Shown in pieces: positions 18,424-27,615 of a stretch of DNA of 64,000 bases (the stretch's first letter is position 1; every line of letters starts with the position of its first letter). The stretch lies in the NCBI GenBank assembly GCA_964372115.1, contig CAYJPN010000002.1:1-64000 (forward strand), read 5' to 3'. A program made the position numbers and the translations under genes. Under the pieces are notes generated by a model, which saw only the letters and a list, made by a program, of their open reading frames with translations, had not been told where the DNA came from and made no database searches. The DNA comes from CG2-30-36-16 sp964372115. GTDB lineage: Bacteria; Bacteroidota; Ignavibacteria; Ignavibacteriales; Ignavibacteriaceae.

Positions 18424-19364
18424 TTTGTTTTATCCTTTTCGAGCAAATGAATAAATACATCCTCAAGTGTGGGGATAATTTTTTCAATTTTTATTACTTT
18501 AATATTTTCCGCCTCAAGGTAATTATTTATTCTATTTGCATCATTAAAATTTTTCTTCATAATAGTGTGAATATTATTTCCGAAGATCGAAGTTTCTTCA
18601 ACAAAGTCAGCTTTGTCTAATATTTCAAGAGCCTCAATTACATTCGAACACTGAATCTCGTAAATGGGATTTGTAAGATATTTTGTTTTAAGCTCTTTTG
18701 AATTTCCTTCGGCTATTAGTTTGCCGGCATTTATTAAAATTATATTTCCACAATATTCAGCCTCTTCAAGGTAATGGGTTGTTACAAGTATAGTTGTTCC
18801 TTCTGCCGAAAGTTCGTTTATCAAATCCCAAAATGATCTTCTTGAAATCGGGTCAACACCGCTTGTCGGCTCATCTAAAAATACAATTTGCGGTTTGTGT
18901 ATTACGGCGGTACCGAGCGCAAGCCGTTGTTTTATTCCGCCCGGCAGCGATTCGGTTAATGTTTTTTCTTCACCTTGCAAATTAGAAATTTTTAGTACCC
19001 ACTCTTTTCTATCTTTTAATTCCTTCCCTTCAAGTCCGTAAACACCGCCGAAAAATTCTATGTTTTCTTCAACTGTTAAATCGTTGTAAAGAGAAAAACG
19101 CTGCGACATATACCCGATATTTTTCTTAACAAGATCGGGCTGGGTTTTTATACTGTAGCCGCCAACCAATGCATCACCACCGCTTGGTTCAAGCATTCCG
19201 CAAAGCATTTTTATGGTTGTCGATTTACCTGCGCCGTTTGCACCGAGAAAACCAAACACTTCTCCCTTTTTTACTTTGAAGGAAATTTCATCAACTGCTT
19301 TAAATCTTCCAAAAATTTTTGAAAGATTATTTACTTCTATAGAATACACATCAACCTCTTTCAA
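18420..19364 (-). CDS. ABC exporter ATP-binding protein (second ATPase of the operon)
   Basis: This 314-residue ATPase has Walker A 'GANGAGKST' (about 42-50), Q-loop 'GYMSQRFSLY', an ABC signature read as 'LPGGIKQR' (the usual LSGG Ser is Pro) and Walker B 'IVFLDEPTSGVDP'. A C-terminal extension of about 90 residues is typical of ABC-2 (DrrA/YbhF-like) ATPases. It overlaps the TolC-like gene upstream and the permease downstream by four bases each. The Ser-to-Pro change in the signature also occurs in half of the fused YbhF ATPase (my recollection), which would fit two unequal ATP sites. Confidence 0.92.
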   Translation of the reverse strand: MKEVDVYSIEVNNLSKIFGRFKAVDEISFKVKKGEVFGFLGANGAGKSTTIKMLCGMLEPSGGDALVGGYSIKTQPDLVKKNIGYMSQRFSLYNDLTVEENIEFFGGVYGLEGKELKDRKEWVLKISNLQGEEKTLTESLPGGIKQRLALGTAVIHKPQIVFLDEPTSGVDPISRRSFWDLINELSAEGTTILVTTHYLEEAEYCGNIILINAGKLIAEGNSKELKTKYLTNPIYEIQCSNVIEALEILDKADFVEETSIFGNNIHTIMKKNFNDANRINNYLEAENIKVIKIEKIIPTLEDVFIHLLEKDKTK

Positions 19365-20674
19365 TAAATTTGTCTTCCAACAGACTTATTAAGCTGCGCT
19401 TTGCTTAATTCATACTCAACAAGCGCATTAACCGCATCGGTTTTATTTTGAAGAAGCATTGCCTCGGCGTCAAGCAAGTCGGTTGATGTTGCGAGCTGAA
19501 CATTAAATTTTTCTTTTGTTGTCCGGTAGTTTTCTTCAGCCTGTATTAAGCTTTTTTCGGTCAAATCAATTTTTTGTTTTGATGAAATAAGTTTCAAGTA
19601 ATTATTATAAACTTCAATTTCCAAACCGTCTTCGAATTTTTCGCGTGTAAGTTTTAACTGGGTTACATTTTGTTCCGCCTGTTCTGTTTGCGCCGAAGTA
19701 GCACCCCAGTTCCAAACCTCCCAGCTTAAAGTTACGCCGACATCCCATGTATTATCAAACTGATCGCGGGATGGCATTATCCGCTGGTTAGGGCGGTTAT
19801 AATAATAGTTTGAAAATAAAAATACAGAAGGGAACCAGCCGGCGCGCGCCGCAGTTACGCTCGCCTCTCCTGCTTCAATCCGCAAATCAACAGATTTCAG
19901 ATCATTCCTTTTTTCTTTTGCTTCAGAAATTAAGGTATTAAAATCAGTTTCACTTTCACCGGTTTTTAGATTGTTAACGACTAAATTTACTGTTTCATCA
20001 ATCGGCAGAGCAATTGCTTTGTTGAACATTGCCGCAGCCATTTTTAATGAATTGTCAACATCTAACTTTTTTAAACGAAGGCTGTAAACTTGAACTTCGA
20101 TTTTTAGGTAATCGTTATTTGTTACAAGTCCGTTATCGAGAAAATTTTTTGTGTCTGCAAGATGAGCTTCGAGAGCAGTTAATGTTTCATCAACCGCATT
20201 TTTCATCTGTTGCAATTTATAAAAATTATAAAACGCATTTATGATGGTAAGCGCCTCATTATTTTTATCGAAAGAATAATCTTCTTCGAAGGCTTTTTTA
20301 TTAAGCTTTGCAGCGGAGTTTAACGAAAGCAAACGAAAGCCCGTAAACAGAGGCTGCTGAAGCGAAAGTTTTAGCTGGTAGTTATTAAGTATCGGTTCCG
20401 AAATTACAATCGGTTTTGGTGAAAAGGGAACTGTAACTTCAAACGGCGGAATATCACTTAAGCGTGCGTACGATGCTGTAAAGTTTACTTTAGGCAGCAG
20501 AGTTGAAAAAACTTCGGATGACCTGGCGTCAGCGCTTTTTAATTTCGAATCGGCAATTTTTAAACTTTTACTTTTTTCCAAAGCAAGCCACAAACTTTCT
20601 TCGAGTGTTAAAGTTCTTACTTGTGCCGCGGCTAAGCTGCTTAATGATATTAATAAAATCAAAATCTTTTTCAT
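19361..20674 (-). CDS. TolC-family outer-membrane efflux protein
   Basis: This 437-residue exported protein has a signal peptide (MKKILILLISLSSLAAAQ) followed by two long alpha-helical hairpin repeats with TolC-type periodicity ('LTLEESLWLALEKS', 'NDLKSVDLRIEAGEASVTAARAGWFPSV' in parts, 'ATSTDLLDAEAMLLQ'). It should trimerise into an outer-membrane channel with a periplasmic tunnel. It lies between the two ATPase genes of the exporter operon, an unusual position for the outer-membrane part, and overlaps the following ATPase by four bases. A dedicated partnership with this ABC transporter is inferred from that context. Confidence 0.93.
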   Translation of the reverse strand: MKKILILLISLSSLAAAQVRTLTLEESLWLALEKSKSLKIADSKLKSADARSSEVFSTLLPKVNFTASYARLSDIPPFEVTVPFSPKPIVISEPILNNYQLKLSLQQPLFTGFRLLSLNSAAKLNKKAFEEDYSFDKNNEALTIINAFYNFYKLQQMKNAVDETLTALEAHLADTKNFLDNGLVTNNDYLKIEVQVYSLRLKKLDVDNSLKMAAAMFNKAIALPIDETVNLVVNNLKTGESETDFNTLISEAKEKRNDLKSVDLRIEAGEASVTAARAGWFPSVFLFSNYYYNRPNQRIMPSRDQFDNTWDVGVTLSWEVWNWGATSAQTEQAEQNVTQLKLTREKFEDGLEIEVYNNYLKLISSKQKIDLTEKSLIQAEENYRTTKEKFNVQLATSTDLLDAEAMLLQNKTDAVNALVEYELSKAQLNKSVGRQIY

Positions 20675-20682
20675 ACAAAATC

Positions 20683-21624
20683 CTATTCGGTTTTTTTTGA
20701 TTCGTTTTCTTTTACGAGGTAAATAAATACGTTTTCTAATGATGGGACGATAGTCCTGCTGTCCAAAATATTAATTGAATTTTCCGCGAGCAGCAATGAT
20801 ATTTTTTTAAGTTCACTGTTTGCGGCTTTTACAACAATGTGTATACGGTCGCCGAACAACTGCGCATCGTAACCAAATTTCCCGGTTATTAACTTGTGCG
20901 TTATGCGAATATCATCGGTTACTATTTCGAGCACTTCGCGGTTAATTGATGATTTTATAGCTGCCGGTGTATCCATACTAATCAAGATACCTTTGTGCAT
21001 CATTGCCACCCGATTACAGCGTTCAGCTTCATCGAGATAAGGAGTTGACATAAAAATTGTAATACCATCTTTTTGCAGACCGCTGAGTATTTTCCAGAAA
21101 TCGCGTCTCGAAACAGGATCAACACCGGTAGTAGGCTCATCGAGAAATAAAACTTGTGGTCGATGAATTAGACTGCAAGCCAGCGCAAGTTTTTGTTTCA
21201 TTCCGCCGGAAAGTCTTTCAGCCTGGCGTTTGCGGAAATCGATCAGGCGTGTAAAGCGAAGCAGCTCATCGCGGCGTTCCTTATAATCTTTAACTCCATG
21301 GATGTCTGCAAAAAATTCGATGTTTTCATCAACCGAAAGATCTCCGTAAAGACTAAATTTTTGAGAAAGATAACCTATCCGGTTTTGAATTTCTTTTTTG
21401 TTTTTATCAATGTCCATTCCGAATAGCTCTACTGATCCTTCATCAACCGAATGTAAACCGCAAAGCGCTCTAATGGTTGTGGTTTTACCTGCGCCATCCG
21501 GGCCCACGAGTCCGAACATTTCACCTTTTTTTATCGCAAGAGAAACACCTTGAACAGCTTTTACATCGCCATAGCGTTTGTGCATATTTTCTATGTTGAT
21601 GATATTTTCCATATTACTTTGCAT
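20683..21624 (-). CDS. ABC exporter ATP-binding protein (first ATPase of the operon)
   Basis: This 313-residue ATPase has Walker A 'GPDGAGKTT', Q-loop 'GYLSQKFSLYGDL', a normal signature 'LSGGMKQK' and Walker B 'VLFLDEPTTGVDP'. The H-switch is atypical, 'MSTPYLDEAERC', with Pro where His is usual. Starts at 21624 (11-base overlap with hlyD) and 21612 (one-base gap after it) are both possible. With the second ATPase, which has an altered signature but a normal His, it would form a complementary heterodimer resembling the two halves of YbhF. Confidence 0.9.
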   Translation of the reverse strand: MQSNMENIINIENMHKRYGDVKAVQGVSLAIKKGEMFGLVGPDGAGKTTTIRALCGLHSVDEGSVELFGMDIDKNKKEIQNRIGYLSQKFSLYGDLSVDENIEFFADIHGVKDYKERRDELLRFTRLIDFRKRQAERLSGGMKQKLALACSLIHRPQVLFLDEPTTGVDPVSRRDFWKILSGLQKDGITIFMSTPYLDEAERCNRVAMMHKGILISMDTPAAIKSSINREVLEIVTDDIRITHKLITGKFGYDAQLFGDRIHIVVKAANSELKKISLLLAENSINILDSRTIVPSLENVFIYLVKENESKKTE

Positions 21625-22591
21625 CGGTTAAATTTATGACCGCATCGGCGGGCATGCCCGATTTTAATTCAAAATTAGGATTCGGAATTTCAATTTTTAC
21701 TTTATAAACTAATTTCGTTCGCTCGTCTTTTGTTTGAATGTTTTTTGGCGTGAACTCAGCTTCGGGTGAGATATAAATAACTTTCCCCTTATAAGGTTTT
21801 TCCTTAAAACTGTCGGTGTAAACATCGGCGTTTTGACCAAGTTTAACCTTTCCAAGTTCTTCTTCCGTTACATAGATATATAAATTAACCTTTGAGAGAT
21901 CGGAGATATTTACAAGTGAAGACATCGGTGAAACACTTTCACCTTTTTCAAAATATTTTTTTACAATTATGCCGTTTATCGGAGAGGTAATATAACTATC
22001 TCTAAAACTTTTCTTTATCAGGTCTTCAGTTGCAACCATCTGGTTCAATTTTGCTTCAGCCTGTCTTAATTCTTCCGGGCGCGCAAAGTTTTTTACTTTG
22101 TCATAATTTTCTTTTGACGCATTATATTGTGCCTGTGTAATATCAAGTCTTGTCTGCGCATCCTCAAACTGTTTTTTTGTAACCGATTTTGAAGTATAAA
22201 GGTTTTGCATTCTGTCAAAATCGTTTTTTGCCTGTTTTAATGAAGCGTCTGCTTGCAGTAACATCATCTCCGCCTGCTTTTTATCTTCAATTCGCGCACC
22301 TTTTTTTAGAAGCCCAAACTGCGCTTCGGCGACAACCCTTCCGGCTTCTGCTTGTTTTAATTGAAGCATAATACTTTCGTTATCGATAAAGAAGATTGTG
22401 TCGCCGACACTTACTTTATCGCCTTCGTCATATTTTATCTTTTTTATTTCTCCGGCGGTTTTTGAACTAATTGTAACATTTACTGTTTCAATATTTCCCG
22501 TTGCTTCAATTTTACTCTTGTCATTGCCGTTACTGCATCCAATTAGAGTTAGTACCGAAATAGTAAGAATGAGTTGGTTTAACATTTTCAT
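21614..22591 (-). CDS. HlyD-family periplasmic adaptor, probable lipoprotein
   Basis: This 325-residue membrane-fusion protein begins with a signal ending in a lipobox (L-I-G-C, Cys19). A biotinyl-lipoyl half ('GEIKKIKYDEGDKVSVGDTIFFID' in the YbhG manner) comes next, then a long coiled coil (about 75-175: 'AEAGRVVAEAQFGLLKKGAR', 'AKNDFDRMQNLYTSKSVTKK'). The second lipoyl half has 'SPINGIIVKKYFEKGESV', and a beta-barrel follows. It should link the inner-membrane permeases to the TolC-like channel. The ATG overlaps the tetR stop by four bases. Confidence 0.93.
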   Translation of the reverse strand: MKMLNQLILTISVLTLIGCSNGNDKSKIEATGNIETVNVTISSKTAGEIKKIKYDEGDKVSVGDTIFFIDNESIMLQLKQAEAGRVVAEAQFGLLKKGARIEDKKQAEMMLLQADASLKQAKNDFDRMQNLYTSKSVTKKQFEDAQTRLDITQAQYNASKENYDKVKNFARPEELRQAEAKLNQMVATEDLIKKSFRDSYITSPINGIIVKKYFEKGESVSPMSSLVNISDLSKVNLYIYVTEEELGKVKLGQNADVYTDSFKEKPYKGKVIYISPEAEFTPKNIQTKDERTKLVYKVKIEIPNPNFELKSGMPADAVINLTDAK

Positions 22592-23196
22592 AATGATTGA
22601 TTACTCCTAAGTTTATTAAATATCTCTCCCCCTTCCGGGGTCATAATTCCTCTTAGTACAACTTCAATTGTTTTTTGAATAGCGAATTTTAAATTAAAAT
22701 TATTATTAATTAAAAAAGTTCCATTCGTTATTCCGCGCACAGAACTTATAAGCATGTTTACAACAATTACAGAGGGAATATCGATTATCATTCCTTCTTT
22801 TTTTCCCTGTTCAAAAATTTTAGTGATGTTTTTCGTCATCAGCTTCGCTCTAAACTCGTCTATCTGACTCCAGATTTCGGGTGTGTATGTAAGCATATCT
22901 GAAATAAACTTGTCGCTTATCTGAAGTGTGAACTCACCAATAGAAGTAAAGAGCTTATAAAATTTTTCTATTGAAGTTATTTCGGACGAAATTATTTTTT
23001 CGATCCTGTTTTTCTGCTGTCCGAAATAATTAAACGAACCTTCTTTAAGCAATTCTTCTTTTGATGAAAAATGTTTATAGATGGTTTTTTTACTGATGTG
23101 CAATTTGCACGCAAGTGCATCCATTGTGGTTTTATAAAAGCCTTCACGGAAAAAATGCTCCTGCGCCAATACTAATATTTTTTCTTTTTCGTCCAT
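22588..23196 (-). CDS. TetR-family repressor of the exporter operon
   Basis: This 202-residue regulator has the TetR N-terminal HTH ('FYKTTMDALACKLHISKKTI' with 'YKHFSSKEEL', about 20-50) and a helical C-terminal ligand domain. It is the first gene of the operon and overlaps hlyD by four bases, so it should control its own transcript. An 11-base perfect inverted repeat covers the promoter's -35 box, and a degenerate copy lies 40 bases downstream. The ligand is probably a substrate of the exporter, but nothing in the sequence identifies it. Confidence 0.92.
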   Translation of the reverse strand: MDEKEKILVLAQEHFFREGFYKTTMDALACKLHISKKTIYKHFSSKEELLKEGSFNYFGQQKNRIEKIISSEITSIEKFYKLFTSIGEFTLQISDKFISDMLTYTPEIWSQIDEFRAKLMTKNITKIFEQGKKEGMIIDIPSVIVVNMLISSVRGITNGTFLINNNFNLKFAIQKTIEVVLRGIMTPEGGEIFNKLRSNQSL

Positions 23197-23202
23197 ATAC
23201 TC

Positions 23203-23272
23203 TAAAAACTATTTTTGTTTTCTCGGTTTCCAAAATAATAAACGGAAACTATTTTGTCAAGAATAGTTTCCG
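23203..23272 (-). promoter_or_regulatory. tetR-exporter promoter with two operators
   Basis: Reading the - strand, TTGACA (23260-23255) is followed after 17 bases by TATTTT (23237-23232). CGGAAACTATT-n8-AATAGTTTCCG at 23243-23272 is a perfect 11-base inverted repeat whose spacer and right edge contain the -35. A second, imperfect repeat with the same eight-base gap lies at 23203-23232 (left arm AAACTATT, right arm GGTTTCC), centre to centre 40 bases away, over the transcription start region. Both are upstream of the tetR ATG at 23196. Confidence 0.75.
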
Positions 23273-23432
23273 AAAATTTTTACAATAATTTTAGAAAAAA
23301 CAAATCTTTGAAGAATAGCGGGTGTTTAATAATAGCAAAAAAACCATTAAGCTGATGTATTAAAAGATGTTGTGGGACGACGCAGTGGGAAATAAGACAG
23401 GGTGCGCCTGAAAAAGCACACCCCTTAAAAAA

Positions 23433-25166
23433 TTATTTAGTTATTTGTACAACCCAATCTCTAATAATTTCCAATGCCTTTGGCGAAAATGTTTCTTCAA
23501 TTTTACCATATTCCGAAGGGGTTCCGAGTTCGGCAGTTTGGAATAAATGATTTAATCCATCTAATTTTTCAATTTTGTAGTTTGTATTTCCGGCTGATTT
23601 TAATGCCGATTCAATACCAGCTAAATTCGCATCCGGAGGTACCTGCAAATCTTTACTGCCGTTGAGAGCAAGCACAGGAATTTTTAGCTTACCTAATGCT
23701 GGTATAGGATCGTAAGAAATAAAATAACGGAACCATGGGCTTAGAATCATCGGGATTTGTTTTTTTGTACTTGGCAAATCCATACCCATTTCAGATTTTT
23801 CTTTATCAGATAACCCGGCATAAAAATCATCGTAAAGTGCAGAGATTTTTTCTGCCGCAATGCTGTCATCCGGCTCTGACTTTACTATCGAATATAATTT
23901 CGGCAATAAAATATCTTGTTTTTCGAGGTAACTATCGCTAACGCCGGCGGCTTTTAGTATTAAACGAGACTGATCAATCAGAATTTGTTCGCCGGTTGTT
24001 CCGGGCCCTGCAAGTAAAACAATAAAGCCTATTTTATTGCACTCCTGTGCTGCCATTGGTGCAATCATGCCACCTTCGCTATGACCGATTAAACCGATCT
24101 TCACGGAGTCAATATCTTTTCTGCTTGATAAATAAAACACCGCCGAAATTGCGTCGGTTGCAAAATCGGGCGAAATAGCTTTTGAGAAATCCCCTTCAGA
24201 TTTTCCAACGCCCCTATCATCAAAGCGGAGGACAGCAATATTGCCCCGGGTCAGATAATCCGCAATAACCTTGAACAATTTGTGGTCGAAGATATTTTCA
24301 TCCCTATCCTGCGGACCTGACCCGGTAACCATAACAACCGCAGCAAATGGTCCATCACCTTCAGGAATTGTAAGTGTACCCGCGAGCGTTATTCCTGCTT
24401 TCTCGTTTTTAAATGTTACTTCCTCTTCCTTGTAAGGGTATGGAGGTTTCGGTTCTTGCGGACGGTTAATAACAATTTCTTTTTCTGTTTTTTCAAGATT
24501 CAATTCGAGGTTTGATGGTCCTTGATACCAGGTTCCATTAAGATGTGTTTCATCAGAAAAATTTCCTTCGTACCAACCGTTTACGGCTGCAAAAGAAAAT
24601 TTAACCGAATCTGCGTTAAAATAGTCAACCGCACCGGCAATATTTTTTGCGCCCTGATCCGGGCTGTCAAGATGCACTTGCAGCTTTCCATCAACTTCAT
24701 ACAACTTAAACACAAGCCGCAGTTCCATACCAGAAATTTCTAACGAACCCTGCCAGAGACTTTTATATGCAAGTTCAACTTTCGGTTTTTCATTAAATCC
24801 GGCTTTCGTCAGCTCAAGTGGAAAACTATTACCGCCTTGTGTAAAAGTACCTGTAATACTTTTCCCATCATCGGAAAGGTCTCCCTCAAACTTAGCGCCT
24901 ATCGATTCAACTCCAAGTTTCAGTTTGTTCCCTTCAGCGGATGCCTCCGTTACTTTTATGTCATATGCATTTTGATCGGGGCTGTCCAACGTCGCCAATA
25001 ATTTTCCATCAGAAGTTTTTATGTGAACAATAACCGGAAGCTCAACTCCAACATTTAGTTTGCCGTTCCAGGTGCCATCAAATTCATTAGTTTGAGAATA
25101 TACTGTGTTGGGAAGCAAAAAAGTCAGAGTAAAAAAAACAAAAATAATTCTGTAAAATCGTTTCAT
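23433..25166 (-). CDS. Secreted alpha/beta hydrolase with duplicated N-terminal beta domain
   Basis: This 577-residue protein has a signal peptide (to about residue 25), two homologous beta-rich units (about 28-125 and 130-225) and an alpha/beta hydrolase domain (about 250-577). The units share 'TWNGKL/LWQGSL' openings, 'LDSPDQ' in the middle and 'GTF.QG/GTWYQG' near the end. The nucleophile is in 'GHSEGG'; the acid is probably in 'LNGSKDLQVPP' and the His in 'LDGLNHLFQ'. It resembles secreted esterases and acyl-peptide hydrolase-like proteins. AAGGAAT precedes the ATG. The substrate is unknown. Confidence 0.85.
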   Translation of the reverse strand: MKRFYRIIFVFFTLTFLLPNTVYSQTNEFDGTWNGKLNVGVELPVIVHIKTSDGKLLATLDSPDQNAYDIKVTEASAEGNKLKLGVESIGAKFEGDLSDDGKSITGTFTQGGNSFPLELTKAGFNEKPKVELAYKSLWQGSLEISGMELRLVFKLYEVDGKLQVHLDSPDQGAKNIAGAVDYFNADSVKFSFAAVNGWYEGNFSDETHLNGTWYQGPSNLELNLEKTEKEIVINRPQEPKPPYPYKEEEVTFKNEKAGITLAGTLTIPEGDGPFAAVVMVTGSGPQDRDENIFDHKLFKVIADYLTRGNIAVLRFDDRGVGKSEGDFSKAISPDFATDAISAVFYLSSRKDIDSVKIGLIGHSEGGMIAPMAAQECNKIGFIVLLAGPGTTGEQILIDQSRLILKAAGVSDSYLEKQDILLPKLYSIVKSEPDDSIAAEKISALYDDFYAGLSDKEKSEMGMDLPSTKKQIPMILSPWFRYFISYDPIPALGKLKIPVLALNGSKDLQVPPDANLAGIESALKSAGNTNYKIEKLDGLNHLFQTAELGTPSEYGKIEETFSPKALEIIRDWVVQITK

Positions 25167-25250
25167 AAAATTCCTTTTAAAATAAAGTTTATTTAAGACT
25201 GATACCCCTGTTCAGTACATTTATTCAAAAATATTTTTATTGTTTAGTTA

Positions 25251-25387
25251 GCTGTCTCAAAAGTCATTTGCCCCGCGCACTGAGTTTGTTGAAATGCGGT
25301 TTTCGAATCAAAGTGTTAACTTCGACATTTCGAAAAACTCAGTGCAGTGCGGGCTCAGTTAGCGTATAAATTTATTTTTGAGACAGC
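25251..25387. repeat. 137-bp inverted-repeat element (MITE- or REP-like)
   Basis: Perfect 12-base terminal inverted repeats GCTGTCTCAAAA (25251-25262) and TTTTGAGACAGC (25376-25387) enclose a further inverted pair. The inner pair is a CCCCGCGCACTGAGTTT-like arm (about 25271-25287) facing AAACTCAGTGCAGTGCGGG (25335-25353). The whole stretch could fold into one long interrupted hairpin. It contains no gene and lies between the alpha/beta hydrolase gene and the downstream end of the oligopeptidase gene. The termini look like those of insertion sequences, so it could be a non-autonomous element. Confidence 0.7.
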
Positions 25388-25404
25388 CGTCATAATAAAT
25401 CAAA

Positions 25405-27540
25405 TTATTCGTTAATATTTAACAAGTTTAAGAAAAACGCGTATTGAAGCGCTACTTCTTTTATCCTTTTAAATCTTCCGGATGCGCCGCCGTGCCCGGA
25501 CTCCATATTTATTTTAAGAAGCAGTAAGTTATTATCCGTTTTTAAGTAACGCAATTTTGCTGCCCACTTTGCCGGTTCCCAATATTGAACCTGTGAATCG
25601 TGAAGGCCGGTTGTGATGAGTAAATTGGGATAATTTTTTGCTTCCACATTATCATACGGGGAATACGATAGCATATAATTATAATAATCTTCATGATTTG
25701 GATTTCCCCATTCATCATACTCGCCGGTTGTGAGGGGAATCGATTCATCAAGCATAGTTGTAACAACATCAACAAAAGGAACCGCTGCTACAACACCTTT
25801 AAACAAATCGGGACGCATATTTATTACCGCACCCATTAATAAACCGCCGGCGCTGCCACCGAATGCAAAAATTTTATCTTTATTTGTAAATCCGGCACTT
25901 ATTAACTTTTCACCGCACGCGATAAAATCAGTAAAAGTATTTTTCTTTTTGAAAAACTTGCCATCTTCGTACCATGAACGACCCATTTCCTGTCCGCCGC
26001 GTATATGGGCAATTGCATAAACAAATCCGCGGTCGAGCAGGCTTAATCGAACTGAACTGAACGACGCATCTGTGCTGATTCCGTATGAGCCGTAACCGTA
26101 AAGCAGCAATGGGTTAGTTCCATCTTTTTTTATTCCTTTGCGGTAAACTATTGATATCGGAACTTCAACGCCATCGGTTGTTGCGTAAATTCTTTCGGAT
26201 TGATAGTGGTCGGGATTAAACCCGCCCAAAACTTCATCACGTTTAAGAAGAGTTTTTTCTTTTGTTTTCATGTTGAAATCATAAGTGGATGACGGTGTAG
26301 TTAAAGACGAATAACCATAACGAAGATCTTGTGAATCAAAATCTCTGTTTATTGATATGTACGCTGAATAAGTTTGCTCGCCAAAGTCAACATAATACTC
26401 ATCGTTATTTGCCCAGTTAATTATTCTTAACTGCGTTAATCCTTTTTTTCTCTCTTCGATGACGAGATAATTTTTGAATATTTCAAAACCCTCAATCAAA
26501 ATATCTTTGCGGTGGGGTATTACTTCTTCCCAGTTTTCTTTCGAAGTTTTGTTTACATCAGTCTTCATTAGTTTGAAGTTTAGCGCGTCCAGATTTGTTC
26601 GGATGTAAAAATTACTTTCAAAATGGTCGATGTAATATTCCAATCCACGTTCGCGAGGATAAAATATAGTAAACTCGCCATCCGGGTTATCGCTTTTTAG
26701 AAAACGGTACTCGGTGGTAAGTGTAGTCGTTGAACCGATAAATATATAGTTATTAGATTTTGACCTGTACACAAAAGTATTATAAGTATCATCTGCTTCG
26801 TGGAATATTAATTTATCTTCCTCCGAGTTTGAACCAAGAGAGTGCCGGAAATTTTTGAAAGGGCGCAGCGCATCATCTTTTGTTGTATAGAAAAATGTTT
26901 TATTGTCATCAGCCCACGCGGCGCTTCCGGTTGTGTTCGGTATAATATCAGAGAGAATTTTGTTTGTTCGCAAGTCTTTTACCATTAAATTATATTTACG
27001 TCGGCTCAAAGTATCCACACCGAATGCGAGAAAATTATTATCGGGGCTAACCGATAAACCTGACACCTGGTAATAAGCATGACCCTCAGCCATTTCATTT
27101 ACATTCAGCATAATCTCTTCAGGCGCATCAAGTAATTCTTTTTTTCTGCAATATATAGGGTATTCTTTTCCTTCTTCGTAACGGCTGTAGTAATAGTAAC
27201 CGTTATCTTTATACGGCACCGATTGATCATCTTGTTTTATACGGGCAATCATCTCATCGTATAATTTTTCTTGCAGTTTTTCGGTATGTGACAGAATTGT
27301 TTTTGTGTAAGCATTTTCTTCCTCAAGGTAAGATATTACTTCCGGATCCTCCCGCTGATTAAGCCAAAAGTAATTATCTATTCGTGTATCGTTATGAATT
27401 GTCAATTTTTTTTCAATTCGTTTTGCCATCGGGGGTTTCATCATTTTTTCCTTTTTCTGGCTAAAAATATCAACCGTACCGGATACTATCACCACAATTG
27501 ATAACATAATTTTAAATAATAATATAGCACGATAGGACAT
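25405..27540 (-). CDS. Oligopeptidase B-like serine peptidase (S9A)
   Basis: This 711-residue prolyl-oligopeptidase-family enzyme cleaves short peptides, in the PtrB branch after basic residues. An N-terminal hydrophobic segment ('FKIMLSIVVIVSGTVDIFSQ') suggests export. The propeller part starts at 'HNDTRIDNYFWLNQREDPEVISYL'-type sequence (split across about 50-73). The catalytic Ser is in 'FGGSAGG' (about 560) and the His in 'SGHGG' (about 682), with an Asp in 'TGLHDSQV'. 'YGSYGIS' and 'HIRGG.EMGRSWYEDGK' are typical of PtrB. The length is normal. Cleavage specificity is inferred. Confidence 0.9.
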   Translation of the reverse strand: MSYRAILLFKIMLSIVVIVSGTVDIFSQKKEKMMKPPMAKRIEKKLTIHNDTRIDNYFWLNQREDPEVISYLEEENAYTKTILSHTEKLQEKLYDEMIARIKQDDQSVPYKDNGYYYYSRYEEGKEYPIYCRKKELLDAPEEIMLNVNEMAEGHAYYQVSGLSVSPDNNFLAFGVDTLSRRKYNLMVKDLRTNKILSDIIPNTTGSAAWADDNKTFFYTTKDDALRPFKNFRHSLGSNSEEDKLIFHEADDTYNTFVYRSKSNNYIFIGSTTTLTTEYRFLKSDNPDGEFTIFYPRERGLEYYIDHFESNFYIRTNLDALNFKLMKTDVNKTSKENWEEVIPHRKDILIEGFEIFKNYLVIEERKKGLTQLRIINWANNDEYYVDFGEQTYSAYISINRDFDSQDLRYGYSSLTTPSSTYDFNMKTKEKTLLKRDEVLGGFNPDHYQSERIYATTDGVEVPISIVYRKGIKKDGTNPLLLYGYGSYGISTDASFSSVRLSLLDRGFVYAIAHIRGGQEMGRSWYEDGKFFKKKNTFTDFIACGEKLISAGFTNKDKIFAFGGSAGGLLMGAVINMRPDLFKGVVAAVPFVDVVTTMLDESIPLTTGEYDEWGNPNHEDYYNYMLSYSPYDNVEAKNYPNLLITTGLHDSQVQYWEPAKWAAKLRYLKTDNNLLLLKINMESGHGGASGRFKRIKEVALQYAFFLNLLNINE

Positions 27541-27615
27541 TTTATTTTTCCTTTGTTAATATACTGTATTAAAAATAAATTTTCTGGCGACATAATACAA
27601 GTAGGATTTGATAAG

